Assembly (NCBI GenBank): GCA_900540845.1
Contig: UQHS01000005.1
Span: forward strand, 42,511-106,510
DNA from: an uncultured Collinsella sp.
GTDB taxonomy: Bacteria; Actinomycetota; Coriobacteriia; Coriobacteriales; Coriobacteriaceae
Length of the DNA: 64,000 bases
Direction: 5' to 3'
In this document: positions 8,004-16,885 of the stretch, one piece after another
Layout: the number at the start of each line of letters is the position of its first letter
Numbering within the stretch: position 1 is the stretch's first letter
Translations under genes and position numbers: made by a program
The notes under the pieces: model-generated
What the model saw: the letters and a program-made list of their open reading frames with translations, nothing else
The model's database searches: none
What the model was told of the DNA's origin: nothing

Positions 8004-8852
8004 TTAGAGCCTGTGGAAGATGGGCTCCATGTGATCAAACGTGCAGAACTCGGTAAAGCCGATGTCCTTCAGGCGCTCGCGCATCATGGGGATGTGCGCC
8101 CCTAGATGCTCGGGCTTATGCGAGTCACTGCCTGTTGTGAGGATGCTGCCGCCAAGATCGCGGTACAGACGCAGGATCTGGGTGCTGGGCGCGAGGTCGG
8201 ACAGCCCATAGCGAATGGAGGACGTGTTGAGCTCGATGCCCTTGCCGCGACGGATCGCCTCTTTAAGAATCTCGGCAATGATGTCGCGGGCGTTCGAATC
8301 GGGCCAGGGCCCCAGCTGGTCGTAGCGTTTGATCAGGTCAAGGTGCCCGAGCACAGACCAGTCGTCAAACGATTGCACCACGCGGAGCATCTCCTCGTAA
8401 TACTGCATGTTGTATTCAGCTTGCGTGCGGCCCTGCTGGAAGGTGCCGTTCCAGAACTCCTCGTTGCCCACTTGGTGAATGGAAAGGATGATGAAGTCCC
8501 AGTTGTCGGCAAACTGTTCAAAGAGCGCGTGGAATCGGTTGGCGGTGTGCGACTGAACACCGAATTCCATGCCGGTTTTGACGGAGAGCTCTGGCGCAAA
8601 GCGCTCGCGGACGCGCTCGATCGCAGGGAAATAGCGCTCGTAGTCAACGTTGATCGAGGGCTTGCCCTCAAAGATTCTGGCGCTTGAGGGGTCGCGGCGA
8701 TATTCGTCCCAGTCGGGGCGCACGCCGTAGTCCACGTGGTCGGTGATGCAGATCTCGTCGATGCCACGCTCGATAGCAAGGCTGCAGACGTCTTCGAGTT
8801 GAAGGACGGAGTCGTCGGAGAATTCGGTGTGAACGTGGTAGTCGGCGAGCAT
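8004..8852 (-). CDS. hisJ: PHP-family phosphatase, histidinol-phosphatase (HisJ/HisK type)
   Basis: Metal-dependent phosphoesterase of 282 residues. The N-terminal DYHVHTEFSDDS supplies the H-x-H metal ligands, followed by ITDHVDYGVRPDWDEY, GMEFGVQSHT, ILSIHQV, LGHLDLIKRYD and TTGSDSHKPEHLG, the usual ladder of PHP metal ligands. The best family fit is the PHP-type histidinol-phosphate phosphatase that makes histidinol. No other his genes are near, so the substrate is inferred. The gene is divergent from ppaC across a 262-base gap in which I see no clear regulatory element. Confidence 0.78.
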   Translation of the reverse strand: MLADYHVHTEFSDDSVLQLEDVCSLAIERGIDEICITDHVDYGVRPDWDEYRRDPSSARIFEGKPSINVDYERYFPAIERVRERFAPELSVKTGMEFGVQSHTANRFHALFEQFADNWDFIILSIHQVGNEEFWNGTFQQGRTQAEYNMQYYEEMLRVVQSFDDWSVLGHLDLIKRYDQLGPWPDSNARDIIAEILKEAIRRGKGIELNTSSIRYGLSDLAPSTQILRLYRDLGGSILTTGSDSHKPEHLGAHIPMMRERLKDIGFTEFCTFDHMEPIFHRL

Positions 8853-9114
8853 GAGACTCCAATCATCGAGACGAAGTCCGCATCACGAGCGGCAAGAATC
8901 GGCAGAATTGGCCAAGTTCGTGCCGCTTGTGAGGCGGACGTGCGCACAGATATACCCCGTCGGCGCGTGTTCGCTCTCGGAAGGGCGCCGGCATCAAAGG
9001 GCGGGGTGTTCGTATTCCGCACGGTATGATACCGCGCGTTCACAATGGTGGCGCGCCGTCGTCTGCGCGTTACAATAGCTTTATATGTGCATCCACTACA
9101 AGGGAGGAACCCTC

Positions 9115-10056
9115 ATGGCTAACGTCCTCGTGTTTGGACACCAGAACCCCGACAACGACGCCATAATGTCGTCCGTTGTCCTGTCCCAGCTGCTCAACCA
9201 GGTCGAGTTCGACGGCAACACCTACACCGCGTGCTGCCTCGGCCCGCTGCCTGCCGAGTCCGCCAAGCTGCTCGAGGACGCCGGCGTCCCCGTCCCGACG
9301 CTCATCGACGCCATCGAGCCCGCCGCCGAGGGCGAAGAGGCTCAGCGCGTCATTCTGTGCGACCACAATGAGCCCGGCCAGTCCGTCGCGGGTCTTGAGA
9401 ACGCCACCATCTTCGGCGTCGTGGACCACCACCGTTTCGGTGGCTTCACCACCGCCGCTCCGCTGCACATCGTCGCCCTGCCCTGGGGCTCCTCTTGCTC
9501 CATCGTGGCCAAGCTGTTCGACGTGCTTGGCGTTGAGCCTTCCGATACCCAGGCAAAGCTGCTGCTTTCCGCCATGATGACCGACACCCTCATGCTCAAG
9601 AGCCCCACCGCCACCGCCGTGGACGCCGTGATTGCCAAGAAGCTCGGCGAGCAGATTGGCGTCGATCCGGTCAAGTTCGGCATGGAGGTTTTCCTCACTC
9701 GTCCGTCCGGCTCCTTCACCGCCGCCGAGATGGTGGGCAACGACATCAAGATGTTCGAGGTCGCCGGCAAGAAGCTCCTCATTGGCCAGTATGAGACGGT
9801 CGACAAGTCCCGCGCGCTCGGCATGATCCCCGAGATTCGCGAGGCCATGCGCGCGTATCAGGCCGACAAGGACGCCGACGGCATCGTGCTTTGCCTGACC
9901 GACATCATGGAGGAGGGCTCCCAGGTCCTGCTCGAGGGCGACACCGCCGCCGCGCAGAAGGGCCTCGAGATCGAGGACGTGGCCGAGGGCGTGTGGATGC
10001 CCGGCGTGCTGTCCCGCAAGAAGCAGGTCGCCGCTCCCATCCTTGCCGCCAACTAG
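9115..10056 (+). CDS. ppaC: Manganese-dependent inorganic pyrophosphatase (family II)
   Basis: Hydrolyses PPi to two phosphates in the cytoplasm, driving biosynthetic reactions. The 313 residues show the DHH-family ladder: GHQNPDNDA, CDHNEPGQS, the DHH motif in VVDHHRFGGF, and the C-terminal SRKKQV active-site lysine loop. Length matches family II enzymes without CBS regulatory domains. ATG 9115 is preceded by GGGAGG; a TACAAT -10-like box lies at 9071-9076. Confidence 0.95.
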   Translation: MANVLVFGHQNPDNDAIMSSVVLSQLLNQVEFDGNTYTACCLGPLPAESAKLLEDAGVPVPTLIDAIEPAAEGEEAQRVILCDHNEPGQSVAGLENATIFGVVDHHRFGGFTTAAPLHIVALPWGSSCSIVAKLFDVLGVEPSDTQAKLLLSAMMTDTLMLKSPTATAVDAVIAKKLGEQIGVDPVKFGMEVFLTRPSGSFTAAEMVGNDIKMFEVAGKKLLIGQYETVDKSRALGMIPEIREAMRAYQADKDADGIVLCLTDIMEEGSQVLLEGDTAAAQKGLEIEDVAEGVWMPGVLSRKKQVAAPILAAN

Positions 10057-10072
10057 GAATCACAAACGATAA

Positions 10073-10108
10073 CGAAGGCGCCGCATTCTTTGGAGTGCGG
10101 CGCCTTCG
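10073..10108 (+). terminator. Hairpin after ppaC
   Basis: A perfect 13-bp stem, CGAAGGCGCCGCA (10073-10085) with TGCGGCGCCTTCG (10096-10108), lies 17 bases after the ppaC stop. The following bases are mixed AT rather than a U-tract, so termination efficiency is uncertain. Confidence 0.6.
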
Positions 10109-10195
10109 CATATATGGAATCGCTCTAGAACCGATGATGAACATGTGTCGTTTAGCTGGGTTGTCTGGGTAGGATATTCTCCAGTAAGACGCGAC

Positions 10196-10245
10196 ACGGG
10201 CGGCTCCATCGAGAGCAGATGCGAGCCGTTTTGGTTACCGCCCGT
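10196..10245 (+). other. Structured leader upstream of nhaA
   Basis: ACGGGC (10196-10201) pairs with GCCCGT (10240-10245), and directly inside it GGCTC (10202-10206) pairs with GAGCC (10223-10227), leaving a 12-nt purine/T-rich bulge. It sits ~105 bases before the nhaA start. I cannot match it to a known riboswitch by eye. Confidence 0.3.
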
Positions 10246-10352
10246 TTGGTGTGGCGTAAGGATTCGAGTGGGGACGCGCGGCCCGGGCGCTACGGCGCGG
10301 GAGTTGTGCGCGCTGGGTTCTCAGTTCGACCGCGGGCGAGACGAGGAGTGCC

Positions 10353-11723
10353 ATGGACGCACGGGAGCAGCTTGGTGCGCGCGAGCAGCTATTCGACGAG
10401 ACGCAGCGCAAACGCATTGAGCGCCGCGACATCTGGGAGCGCATCTCCGAGAACGGCACCATCGCCGCGGCGGTGATGGTGGCTGCGGCAATCGCAGCCG
10501 TGATGTGCGCCAACAGTGACGCCTACGAGGCGGTTCACCATATTCTGATGGAGCCGATCTACATCGGTGTCGGGACGCACGCTGTGGCGATCTCCGTCGA
10601 GATGTTCGTGAACGACTTTTTGATGGCGTTCTTCTTTTTGCTTGTGGGCATTGAGCTCAAGTACGAGATGACGGTGGGGGAGCTCAGGCGCCCGCGGCAG
10701 GCGTTGCTGCCGATGCTTGCCGCCGTGGGCGGCGTAGTGGTTCCCGCAACGATATATGCGCTGCTCAATCGCGGTGGCGCCACCAACGGGTGGGCAATTC
10801 CCATGGCGACGGACATCGCCTTCGCGCTCGGTGTTCTTTCGCTGCTGGGCAATCGCGTGCCCGCGGGCGTGCGCGTGTTTTTCTCGACGCTCGCCATTGC
10901 CGACGACCTCATCTCCATCGCGGCAATCGCCCTGTTTTACGGACAGGCCCCCGATCTCATGTGGCTCGGCGCGGCTGCCGTGGTCACGGTAGGGCTGTTC
11001 ATGCTCAACAAGACGCAGCATTACCGCCTTGCGCCGTATATGGTGGGCGGTCTCTTCCTGTGGGTGTGCCTGTTCAAGTCGGGCGTGCACGCGACGCTCG
11101 CGGGTGTCATCCTGGCGTTTGCCATCCCGGCGCGCTCGGGTATTAGGTTAGACAATCTAACCGATTGGATGCGAGGCTACATGCCCGATCTGGTGGATTG
11201 CTACGATGAAGACGCGCACATTTTGGGGCAGCACGACTTTACGCATGCCACGCTTGGGGCCGAGCGCGTGATGCACCGTGTGTCCCCGCCGCTCGTGCGG
11301 CTTGAGCGCAGGATCTCCACGGTGGTCAATTTCGCCATCCTGCCGCTGTTCGCCTTTGTGAACGCCCAGGTGCGCTTGGTCGGTGTCGATCTGGTACAGC
11401 TGGCGCTCGATCCCGTGGCGATGGGCACATATTTTGGCATGCTGCTGGGCAAGCCCATCGGTATTGTGGGCACGACGTTTGTGCTGTTGAAGCTTGGTAT
11501 CGCGGAGTTGCCGCGCCATGTGACGTGGCGTCATATTGTAGGCGTGGGCATATTGGGCGGCATCGGGTTCACGATGTCGATTCTCATTTCCGGGCTGGCG
11601 TTCCCCGTAGAGCCGTTTGAGATGCTCGCCGCCAAGGCCGCGATTCTCGCGGGTTCGGCGAGTGCGGCGATTATCGGCATGGGGTACATGGCGCTTGCCT
11701 GCAAAAAGGCAGAATCCGCCTAG
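10353..11723 (+). CDS. nhaA: Na+/H+ antiporter NhaA
   Basis: Membrane antiporter that exports Na+ or Li+ in exchange for protons and regulates cytoplasmic pH. The 456-residue protein has the family block NDFLMAFFFLLVGIELKYE, the unwound-helix block MATDIAFALGVL, and the paired acidic transport residues in LAIADDLISIAAIALFY. About twelve transmembrane segments are visible. A soluble N-terminal stretch of ~35 charged residues (ARE/QLFDETQRKRIERRD) and a central loop around residue 275-320 make it longer than E. coli NhaA (388 aa). GAGGAG precedes the ATG. Confidence 0.95.
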   Translation: MDAREQLGAREQLFDETQRKRIERRDIWERISENGTIAAAVMVAAAIAAVMCANSDAYEAVHHILMEPIYIGVGTHAVAISVEMFVNDFLMAFFFLLVGIELKYEMTVGELRRPRQALLPMLAAVGGVVVPATIYALLNRGGATNGWAIPMATDIAFALGVLSLLGNRVPAGVRVFFSTLAIADDLISIAAIALFYGQAPDLMWLGAAAVVTVGLFMLNKTQHYRLAPYMVGGLFLWVCLFKSGVHATLAGVILAFAIPARSGIRLDNLTDWMRGYMPDLVDCYDEDAHILGQHDFTHATLGAERVMHRVSPPLVRLERRISTVVNFAILPLFAFVNAQVRLVGVDLVQLALDPVAMGTYFGMLLGKPIGIVGTTFVLLKLGIAELPRHVTWRHIVGVGILGGIGFTMSILISGLAFPVEPFEMLAAKAAILAGSASAAIIGMGYMALACKKAESA

Positions 11724-11738
11724 GGCGGCACTCGCTTG

Positions 11739-11993
11739 TTATTCGACGGTCCCGTAGGTGGCACCCCAGCCATGTGCGGCGAGCGCCGAGTTGATCTGAT
11801 CGCAGAGGCGCGGCCGGTCATAGGTCCCAGGGGGCACGAGGTTTACGATTTCGATCAGGTCGGGCGAGAGGTCTAGGATCTCCGCCTGCACGATCAGGTC
11901 GAGTCGGTCGATGGTTTGTCTGCCGATGAACAGGCCGTCTATCAGGCGCTGCAGGTCTCCGTATTCTTCGGCTTGAAACATGCTCATCTGCAT
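11739..11993 (-). CDS. Small hypothetical protein
   Basis: An 84-residue acidic protein with no signal peptide or membrane segment. The sequence is predicted to be compact, with a leucine-rich middle (QRLIDGLFIGRQTIDRLDLIVQAEILDLSPDL would span a helix pair) and a tail DRPRLCDQINSALAAHGWG. It lies 8 bases downstream of the MutT-Vsr gene in the same direction, so the two are probably co-transcribed. I do not recognise the family. AGGAGC lies before the start. Confidence 0.6.
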   Translation of the reverse strand: MQMSMFQAEEYGDLQRLIDGLFIGRQTIDRLDLIVQAEILDLSPDLIEIVNLVPPGTYDRPRLCDQINSALAAHGWGATYGTVE

Positions 11994-12001
11994 GAGGGCT
12001 C

Positions 12002-13045
12002 CTAACGGTTAGTTGGGGCGCTGCGTACCGTTTCGATTACACGCTCCATGGTCTCATCAATCGTGTCGCGCTTGAGTTCGCATTCCCAGATGCTCAGCGC
12101 GGTCCAGCCCATCTCATCGAGCTCGGCGAGCGCCCGCTTGTCGCGCTCGACGTTGCGGCGGAACTTCGCCTCCCAAAACTCGACATTTTTGCTGGGCATA
12201 CTGGGGTTGCAGTGAGGGCAGCGATGCCAGTAGCACCCGTTGACGAAGATGGCGATCTTGCGGCCCGGGAACGCGATGTCAGGGCGACCGGGGGCCTTTG
12301 CCCAGTCGAGGCGATAGCCCGTGAGCCCTGCTGCGCGGAGGCGCTGTCGAACTAGCATTTCGGGTTTAGTGTCGCGCCGTTTGTTGCCCTGCATGGACTT
12401 GCGCACCGCAGCCCTCCGGCGCACAAGCGCGGTTTGGGCATCGGAGAGATGGGACGTGTCGACGCCGTCGAGCAGGTCGGGCTTCTTGCGGGCGCCCTTG
12501 CGGCGGGCTTTCGTTTTGCGGGCAGGCTTCTTGTGAGCGCCCTTGCGGGGCGCGGGCGAAACATCCGGCGCATACGCTCTCCCTGTGCTTGAGGACGGCT
12601 GCGAGGAGCCCTCCTCCGTAGCGACTTCGTCCGTATGTGCTGCGTCTTCGGCCAGCTGCACCAAGAGCTCGACAAGCTCAACATCGGCCGGCATCCACTC
12701 GAGCGTGGTGAGCGACATCTGCGGTACCCACCGCATTGCTCGCTGCCGATCGTTTGCCGCAACCTCGCCCGACTCGGGGTCGAGCTGGCAGAAGAAGCAG
12801 TTCATGGAGAGGTGAAAGTCGGGATAGTCATACTCGAGGGTGTAGAAATCCTGCAGGCTCGTGATGCGGACGTCGAGCTCCTCCAGAATCTCGCGCCTGC
12901 AAGCGTCTTGGGCGCTCTCCCCGTGCTCCACTTTGCCACCCGGGAACTCCCAGAGGCCCGCCATGGCTCCATACCCGCGTTGAACAGCGAGAATCTCGCC
13001 GCCGTCTCGCTGAATGATGCCCGCGGCGACGTGCACGGTTTTCAT
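12002..13045 (-). CDS. Fusion protein: MutT-type NUDIX hydrolase + Vsr mismatch endonuclease
   Basis: A single 347-residue frame joins two DNA-quality enzymes. Residues ~1-130 form a NUDIX domain with the box GKVEHGESAQDACRREILEELD, of the MutT/CTP-pyrophosphohydrolase type that removes oxidised nucleotides. A basic Lys/Arg/Pro linker follows (~165-190, PARKTKARRKGARKK). Residues ~210-340 form a Vsr domain: KRRDTKPEMLVRQRLRAAG, GRPDIAFPGRKIAIFVNGCY with the catalytic Asp, then WHRCPHC zinc ligands and NVERDKRALAELDEMGW. Vsr nicks T:G mismatches beside methylated cytosines. No cytosine methylase gene is in the window. The stop and the continuous codon bias argue against a sequencing artefact. 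Confidence 0.88.
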   Translation of the reverse strand: MKTVHVAAGIIQRDGGEILAVQRGYGAMAGLWEFPGGKVEHGESAQDACRREILEELDVRITSLQDFYTLEYDYPDFHLSMNCFFCQLDPESGEVAANDRQRAMRWVPQMSLTTLEWMPADVELVELLVQLAEDAAHTDEVATEEGSSQPSSSTGRAYAPDVSPAPRKGAHKKPARKTKARRKGARKKPDLLDGVDTSHLSDAQTALVRRRAAVRKSMQGNKRRDTKPEMLVRQRLRAAGLTGYRLDWAKAPGRPDIAFPGRKIAIFVNGCYWHRCPHCNPSMPSKNVEFWEAKFRRNVERDKRALAELDEMGWTALSIWECELKRDTIDETMERVIETVRSAPTNR

Positions 13046-13175
13046 AGGTCACCTCGTTTCTGGCTCATAGGGCGCAAGGCGCGCAAAGGCGGGATGCCCG
13101 CACGCTTGTATGTGCAAGCCCAATCCAGCACATCTGAGTCCTCGTTTTGTTTTTCACAAGCAACCTTACACGAAT

Positions 13176-13232
13176 GCAACCATGCTGTAAGCCAAATCGA
13201 TGGTTGCGAGGGACCCGCCCTGCGAGTATAGG
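13176..13232 (+). promoter_or_regulatory. Promoter and operator of the Bce-type transporter operon
   Basis: TTGCGA (13204-13209) and TATAGG (13227-13232) are spaced 17 bp. An 8-bp inverted repeat, GCAACCAT (13176-13183) with ATGGTTGC (13200-13207), overlaps the -35, and a further GCAACC half-site lies at 13160-13165. The arrangement suggests binding of a regulator over the promoter. Confidence 0.5.
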
Positions 13233-13293
13233 GGTCGAAGAAAGGAAGGGTGGCCCAGAAGTTCGCACGCCACCGTGTGAGAGAGGACACATC

Positions 13294-13452
13294 ATGAACG
13301 AAGAGATGCTGCACGTGTCAACCGCGGGGTCCATGCACGAGGGGGCGATGATCCAGGCGAGCATGTCGCAGGTCGAGATGACCGTTTGGCTGTGCGTCAT
13401 GGCCGTGCTCGCCACAGGAATGCTGGCGATTCTCTCAGTGGTCAGCGGGTAA
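13294..13452 (+). CDS. Small single-span membrane protein ahead of ABC transporter
   Basis: A 52-residue protein with a Met-rich N-terminal part (four Met in MNEEMLHVSTAGSMHEGAM) and one hydrophobic segment, VWLCVMAVLATGMLAILSVV, at the C terminus. AGAGAGG precedes the ATG. Its stop is one base before the first start codon of the ABC ATPase frame, so translation is probably coupled. I do not recognise the family. By position it may assist or regulate the transporter. Confidence 0.6.
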   Translation: MNEEMLHVSTAGSMHEGAMIQASMSQVEMTVWLCVMAVLATGMLAILSVVSG

Positions 13453-13453
13453 G

Positions 13454-14410
13454 ATGGGCGCACGGAATACGAAAGGGATGACAAAGATGATGTTTGGAAA
13501 GAGCGGTAATCAGGGACCCCAGGTGCCAGCGGAAGTGATGGGCGGTTCTACAAGCGGGAACGGTGAGGTTCCGCGCGCGGCGCGTGTGGCTTTTGACGGG
13601 CCCGCGGGCGCTGCGGGCGCAGGCCTCGGCAACACCGTTGTCGGAACGCCGATTCTCGAGGTCCAGCATATCGAGAAGGTGTACGGCGGGCGCAATAATG
13701 CGACTCGCGCGCTGGTCGACGTGTCGTTCGCTGTCGGCAAGGGTGAGTTCGTGGGCATCATGGGTGCCTCGGGTTCTGGTAAGTCCACGCTACTCAACTG
13801 CGTGTCGACCATCGACACCGTGACGAGCGGCAGTGTGGTTATCAACGGCGCGGATGTCACGCGTCTCAAAAACGAGAAGCTCACGCGCTTTCGTCGCGAG
13901 CAGCTGGGGTTCATCTTCCAGGATTCAAACCTGCTCGACACGCTCACCGCGCGGGAAAACATCGCTTTGCCCCTCACGATTGCGCGCGTTCCTGCCAAGG
14001 AGACGCTCGCGCGCGTCGAGCAGGTGGCGCAGCGCCTGGATATCGCCGCCGTGCTGGACAAGTACCCCTATCAGATGTCTGGTGGCCAGCAGCAGCGCGT
14101 CGCCGCCGCCCGCGCCCTGGTGACTGATCCTGCGGTGATTCTGGCCGACGAACCCACCGGAGCGCTCGACTCCAAGAACGCCCGCCTGCTTTTGGAAAGC
14201 CTTGAGAGCATGAACCGCCAGTATCAGGCGACCGTCCTCATGGTTACGCACGACAGCTTCGCCGCGAGCTACACCAACCGCGTGCTGTTCATTCGCGACG
14301 GCCGCATATTCACGGAACTGCGTCGCGGGTCGGCGAGCCGCCGCGAGTTCTTCGATCGCATCATGGAGGTTGTCGCGATGATGGGCGGGGAGGGTTCCGA
14401 TGCTTTGTAA
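13454..14410 (+). CDS. ABC transporter ATP-binding protein, BceA type
   Basis: Cytoplasmic ATPase of an antimicrobial-peptide or lipid-II-cycle ABC transporter. It has Walker A GASGSGKST, Q-loop FIFQDSNLLDTLTARENIALPL, the signature MSGGQQQR, Walker B VILADEPTGALDSKN and the H-loop MVTHDSF. The N terminus before EVQHIEKVYGG is a ~70-residue Gly/Ala/Pro-rich extension if translation begins at 13454; in-frame ATGs at 13478, 13487 and 13490 are alternatives, of which 13487 is well placed after GAAAGGG. It overlaps the permease gene by 11 bases. No BceRS two-component genes are adjacent. Confidence 0.9.
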   Translation: MGARNTKGMTKMMFGKSGNQGPQVPAEVMGGSTSGNGEVPRAARVAFDGPAGAAGAGLGNTVVGTPILEVQHIEKVYGGRNNATRALVDVSFAVGKGEFVGIMGASGSGKSTLLNCVSTIDTVTSGSVVINGADVTRLKNEKLTRFRREQLGFIFQDSNLLDTLTARENIALPLTIARVPAKETLARVEQVAQRLDIAAVLDKYPYQMSGGQQQRVAAARALVTDPAVILADEPTGALDSKNARLLLESLESMNRQYQATVLMVTHDSFAASYTNRVLFIRDGRIFTELRRGSASRREFFDRIMEVVAMMGGEGSDAL

Positions 14411-16586
14411 GCTCGCATGGGGCAACGTGCGCCGCGCGGGCAAGGATTACCTGGTGTACCTGCTCACCCTCACGCTTGCCGTCACGGTATTCTACGCGTT
14501 CAACACCATCTCAGTGCAGGCCGACATCGTCTTGCAGGAAGAGGGCCTGCCCGAGCTTCTCGGCGCGATCATCAGCGGTTTGACGATGTTTCTCGCTGTG
14601 GTGATGGGCTTTTTGATGGTGTACGCCAACAACTTCATCATGAAACGGCGAAAGAAGGAGTTCGGCCTGTACCAGGTGCTCGGCATGAGCCGCGGCCAGG
14701 TTTCGCGCGTCATGGCGCTCGAGACGGCCATCGTCTCCGGGGCGGCCCTTGTACTCGGAGTCGTTTTGGGCGTAGGGTTTTCGCAGCTCATGACCTTCTT
14801 TACGGCATCGCTCTTCAAAACGCAGATCCGCGATTTCCACTTCTTCTTTTCCGTCCAGGCGTTCGCCCTCACGGTGGGGTGCCTCATCGCTATCTTCTTG
14901 GTGACGCTCGCGTTTAACCTGGGCGTGGTGCGCCGTGCCAAAATCATCGACCTCATGAGCGCGGGGCGCAGAAACGAAACCATCAAGGCGCGCAACCCCC
15001 TCCTGTCGGCGGCTATCTTCATCGTTGGCGCGGTCATGATCGGCGTCGCGTATCACCGCCTGCTGCGCGACGGCCTGCCGGTCGACGCCGCGCCCAACGA
15101 GTACGACACCGCCCTCAACCAGTTCATGCTCACCACGGGCATCGTTGTTGCGGGAACGATTCTGTTCTTCTTCGGGCTCTCGGGCTTTTTGCTCAAGATG
15201 CTGCAGGGTGCTCGCGGGATGTATTGGCGCGGACTCAACATGTTCACGATGCGTCAACTTTCGGCCAAGGTGAACACGGTGAGCTTCTCCATGGCGATCA
15301 TCTCGATGATTCTGTTTTTGGCTATCACGAGCGTGACGGGCGGAATGTCGATTGCCAGTGTCATGAACACGAGCGTTGAGCGCAGCGTTATCGCAGATTA
15401 CTCGCGCGCGGTGCTGTACTTTGGTTCCAATGTGGTGAACGACCCAACGTATTCGGGCGATGTGCCCATGCGGCTTGCGACCGAGCCCGTCGACATTCTC
15501 GAGGAGAGCTCCACCGCCCTGGTGAGCGACGGCACATCCGAGGCGAAGCCGTTTGATCTCGCGGGGATTTTGGGCAATCACGTTCAGATCGAGCTGTACG
15601 ATTCGACGCCCGTTGGGGCGACGGAGCCGCAGGTGAGCCTGAACGGTCTTGCCGAGGCGGTCGACATGCCCCTGCCAAAGGGCACGAATTCGAGTAACGC
15701 GAACATGATGGGCCTCACGATCATCAAGGAGAGCGACTACAACCGCTACCTGGACTTTCGCGGCATGGATTACGTTGACGTGGGGGATAGCGGGTATCTC
15801 ATCACCAGCGACATGGGCGAGTCGGTCAACAAGATCTACAACGCCGACATGCGTGAGGGCGTCGAGATCGAGATAGGCGGTCGCGTGCTGCGCCCGGCGG
15901 CCGATCGGGTCAACGCCGATGCGAGTTCGTTCTTCAACGCCTCCATGGGCAGCAACGCGGGAACGGTTGTCGTGCCGGACAACCTGGTTGAGGCCTCTGC
16001 GCTTCCGCTGTATGCGAGCTATTTCATGGCGGACTACAAGGATGGTCTTTCTTACGAGGAGACCGAGGGCTATGTGCGCAAGGACCGCACGTGGACTCAG
16101 ATCCTCAATGCGGATGGGTCAGAGAGCGCCATTTGGGGCATGGAGGCAACGCGTGCGCAGAGCTATGAGTCCACGAACTCGATGAACGGACTGATCAGCT
16201 ACCTAGCAATTTACATCGGCTTTGTGCTTGTGGTGGCGTGCGCGGCGATCCTCACGATTCAGCAGCTTTCGGGGATGGCAGATTCGGGTAAGAATTACCG
16301 GATCCTCTCCGAGTTGGGCACGTCACGTCGTGAGGTCATGCGTTCGGTGTTGGTGCAGCAGTCGATCTTCTTCGTGTTCCCGCTGCTCATGGGTGTTGCG
16401 CATTCGCTTGTCGCGCTGAAAGTGGTCATCGATATCGTGGCCCTGTTTGGCGGGATGTCGATTGGCGGCACGGTGGGTGTGACCTGCGTGATTTTCCTGT
16501 TGTGCTACGGCGGGTACTTTGCGGTGACGTATTTCATGAGCAAGGGAATCGTGAAAGACTCGATTCGCCTTCGTCACGCGCAGTAG
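14400..16586 (+). CDS. ABC transporter permease, BceB/FtsX type
   Basis: Membrane partner of the preceding ATPase. The 728 residues match the BceB layout: an N-terminal pair of FtsX-like halves (LAWGNVRRAGKDYLVYLLTL), the cytoplasmic motif KRRKKEFGLYQVLGMSRGQ, a large extracellular domain of ~230 residues between about residues 330 and 590, and a last three-helix group with SGKNYRILSELGTSRREV. In characterised relatives this pair protects against or senses bacitracin-like peptides. The ligand here is unknown. The start overlaps the ATPase stop region, with GGGGAGG just upstream. Confidence 0.9.
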   Translation: MLCKLAWGNVRRAGKDYLVYLLTLTLAVTVFYAFNTISVQADIVLQEEGLPELLGAIISGLTMFLAVVMGFLMVYANNFIMKRRKKEFGLYQVLGMSRGQVSRVMALETAIVSGAALVLGVVLGVGFSQLMTFFTASLFKTQIRDFHFFFSVQAFALTVGCLIAIFLVTLAFNLGVVRRAKIIDLMSAGRRNETIKARNPLLSAAIFIVGAVMIGVAYHRLLRDGLPVDAAPNEYDTALNQFMLTTGIVVAGTILFFFGLSGFLLKMLQGARGMYWRGLNMFTMRQLSAKVNTVSFSMAIISMILFLAITSVTGGMSIASVMNTSVERSVIADYSRAVLYFGSNVVNDPTYSGDVPMRLATEPVDILEESSTALVSDGTSEAKPFDLAGILGNHVQIELYDSTPVGATEPQVSLNGLAEAVDMPLPKGTNSSNANMMGLTIIKESDYNRYLDFRGMDYVDVGDSGYLITSDMGESVNKIYNADMREGVEIEIGGRVLRPAADRVNADASSFFNASMGSNAGTVVVPDNLVEASALPLYASYFMADYKDGLSYEETEGYVRKDRTWTQILNADGSESAIWGMEATRAQSYESTNSMNGLISYLAIYIGFVLVVACAAILTIQQLSGMADSGKNYRILSELGTSRREVMRSVLVQQSIFFVFPLLMGVAHSLVALKVVIDIVALFGGMSIGGTVGVTCVIFLLCYGGYFAVTYFMSKGIVKDSIRLRHAQ

Positions 16587-16747
16587 GTTGCTGACATCGC
16601 CGGGCTTCACGGTCCGGCGATGGGGCGAGTTGGTTGCCTTGGCGACTTCGTGTATGGTTTGAGCCCGCGCTTGTGCGGTTTGGGCCGCGCTGATGCGGGA
16701 TGCGTTCGTGCCGTTTGGCTCGGGCTGGGAAAGGAGGCGCTTGTACG

Positions 16748-16885
16748 GTGTTGAAGATAGTCATTGGCCTGCTAGATGCCGCCATGTTGATTGCGGGGGT
16801 GGCAGCGGTGATTAGCTCATATGTTCCAGAGGCCACCCTGCGCAAGTATAGGCGCCAGAAAATCGGAATTAAGCAGCTTAGATAA
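16748..16885 (+). CDS. Putative small membrane protein
   Basis: A 45-residue frame starting at GTG 16748 with AAGGAGG ten bases upstream. It has one hydrophobic helix, VIGLLDAAMLIAGVAAVISS, and a basic tail RKYRRQKIGIKQLR. The excellent ribosome site supports it, but the short length and GTG start leave doubt. No family recognised. Confidence 0.45.
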   Translation: MLKIVIGLLDAAMLIAGVAAVISSYVPEATLRKYRRQKIGIKQLR

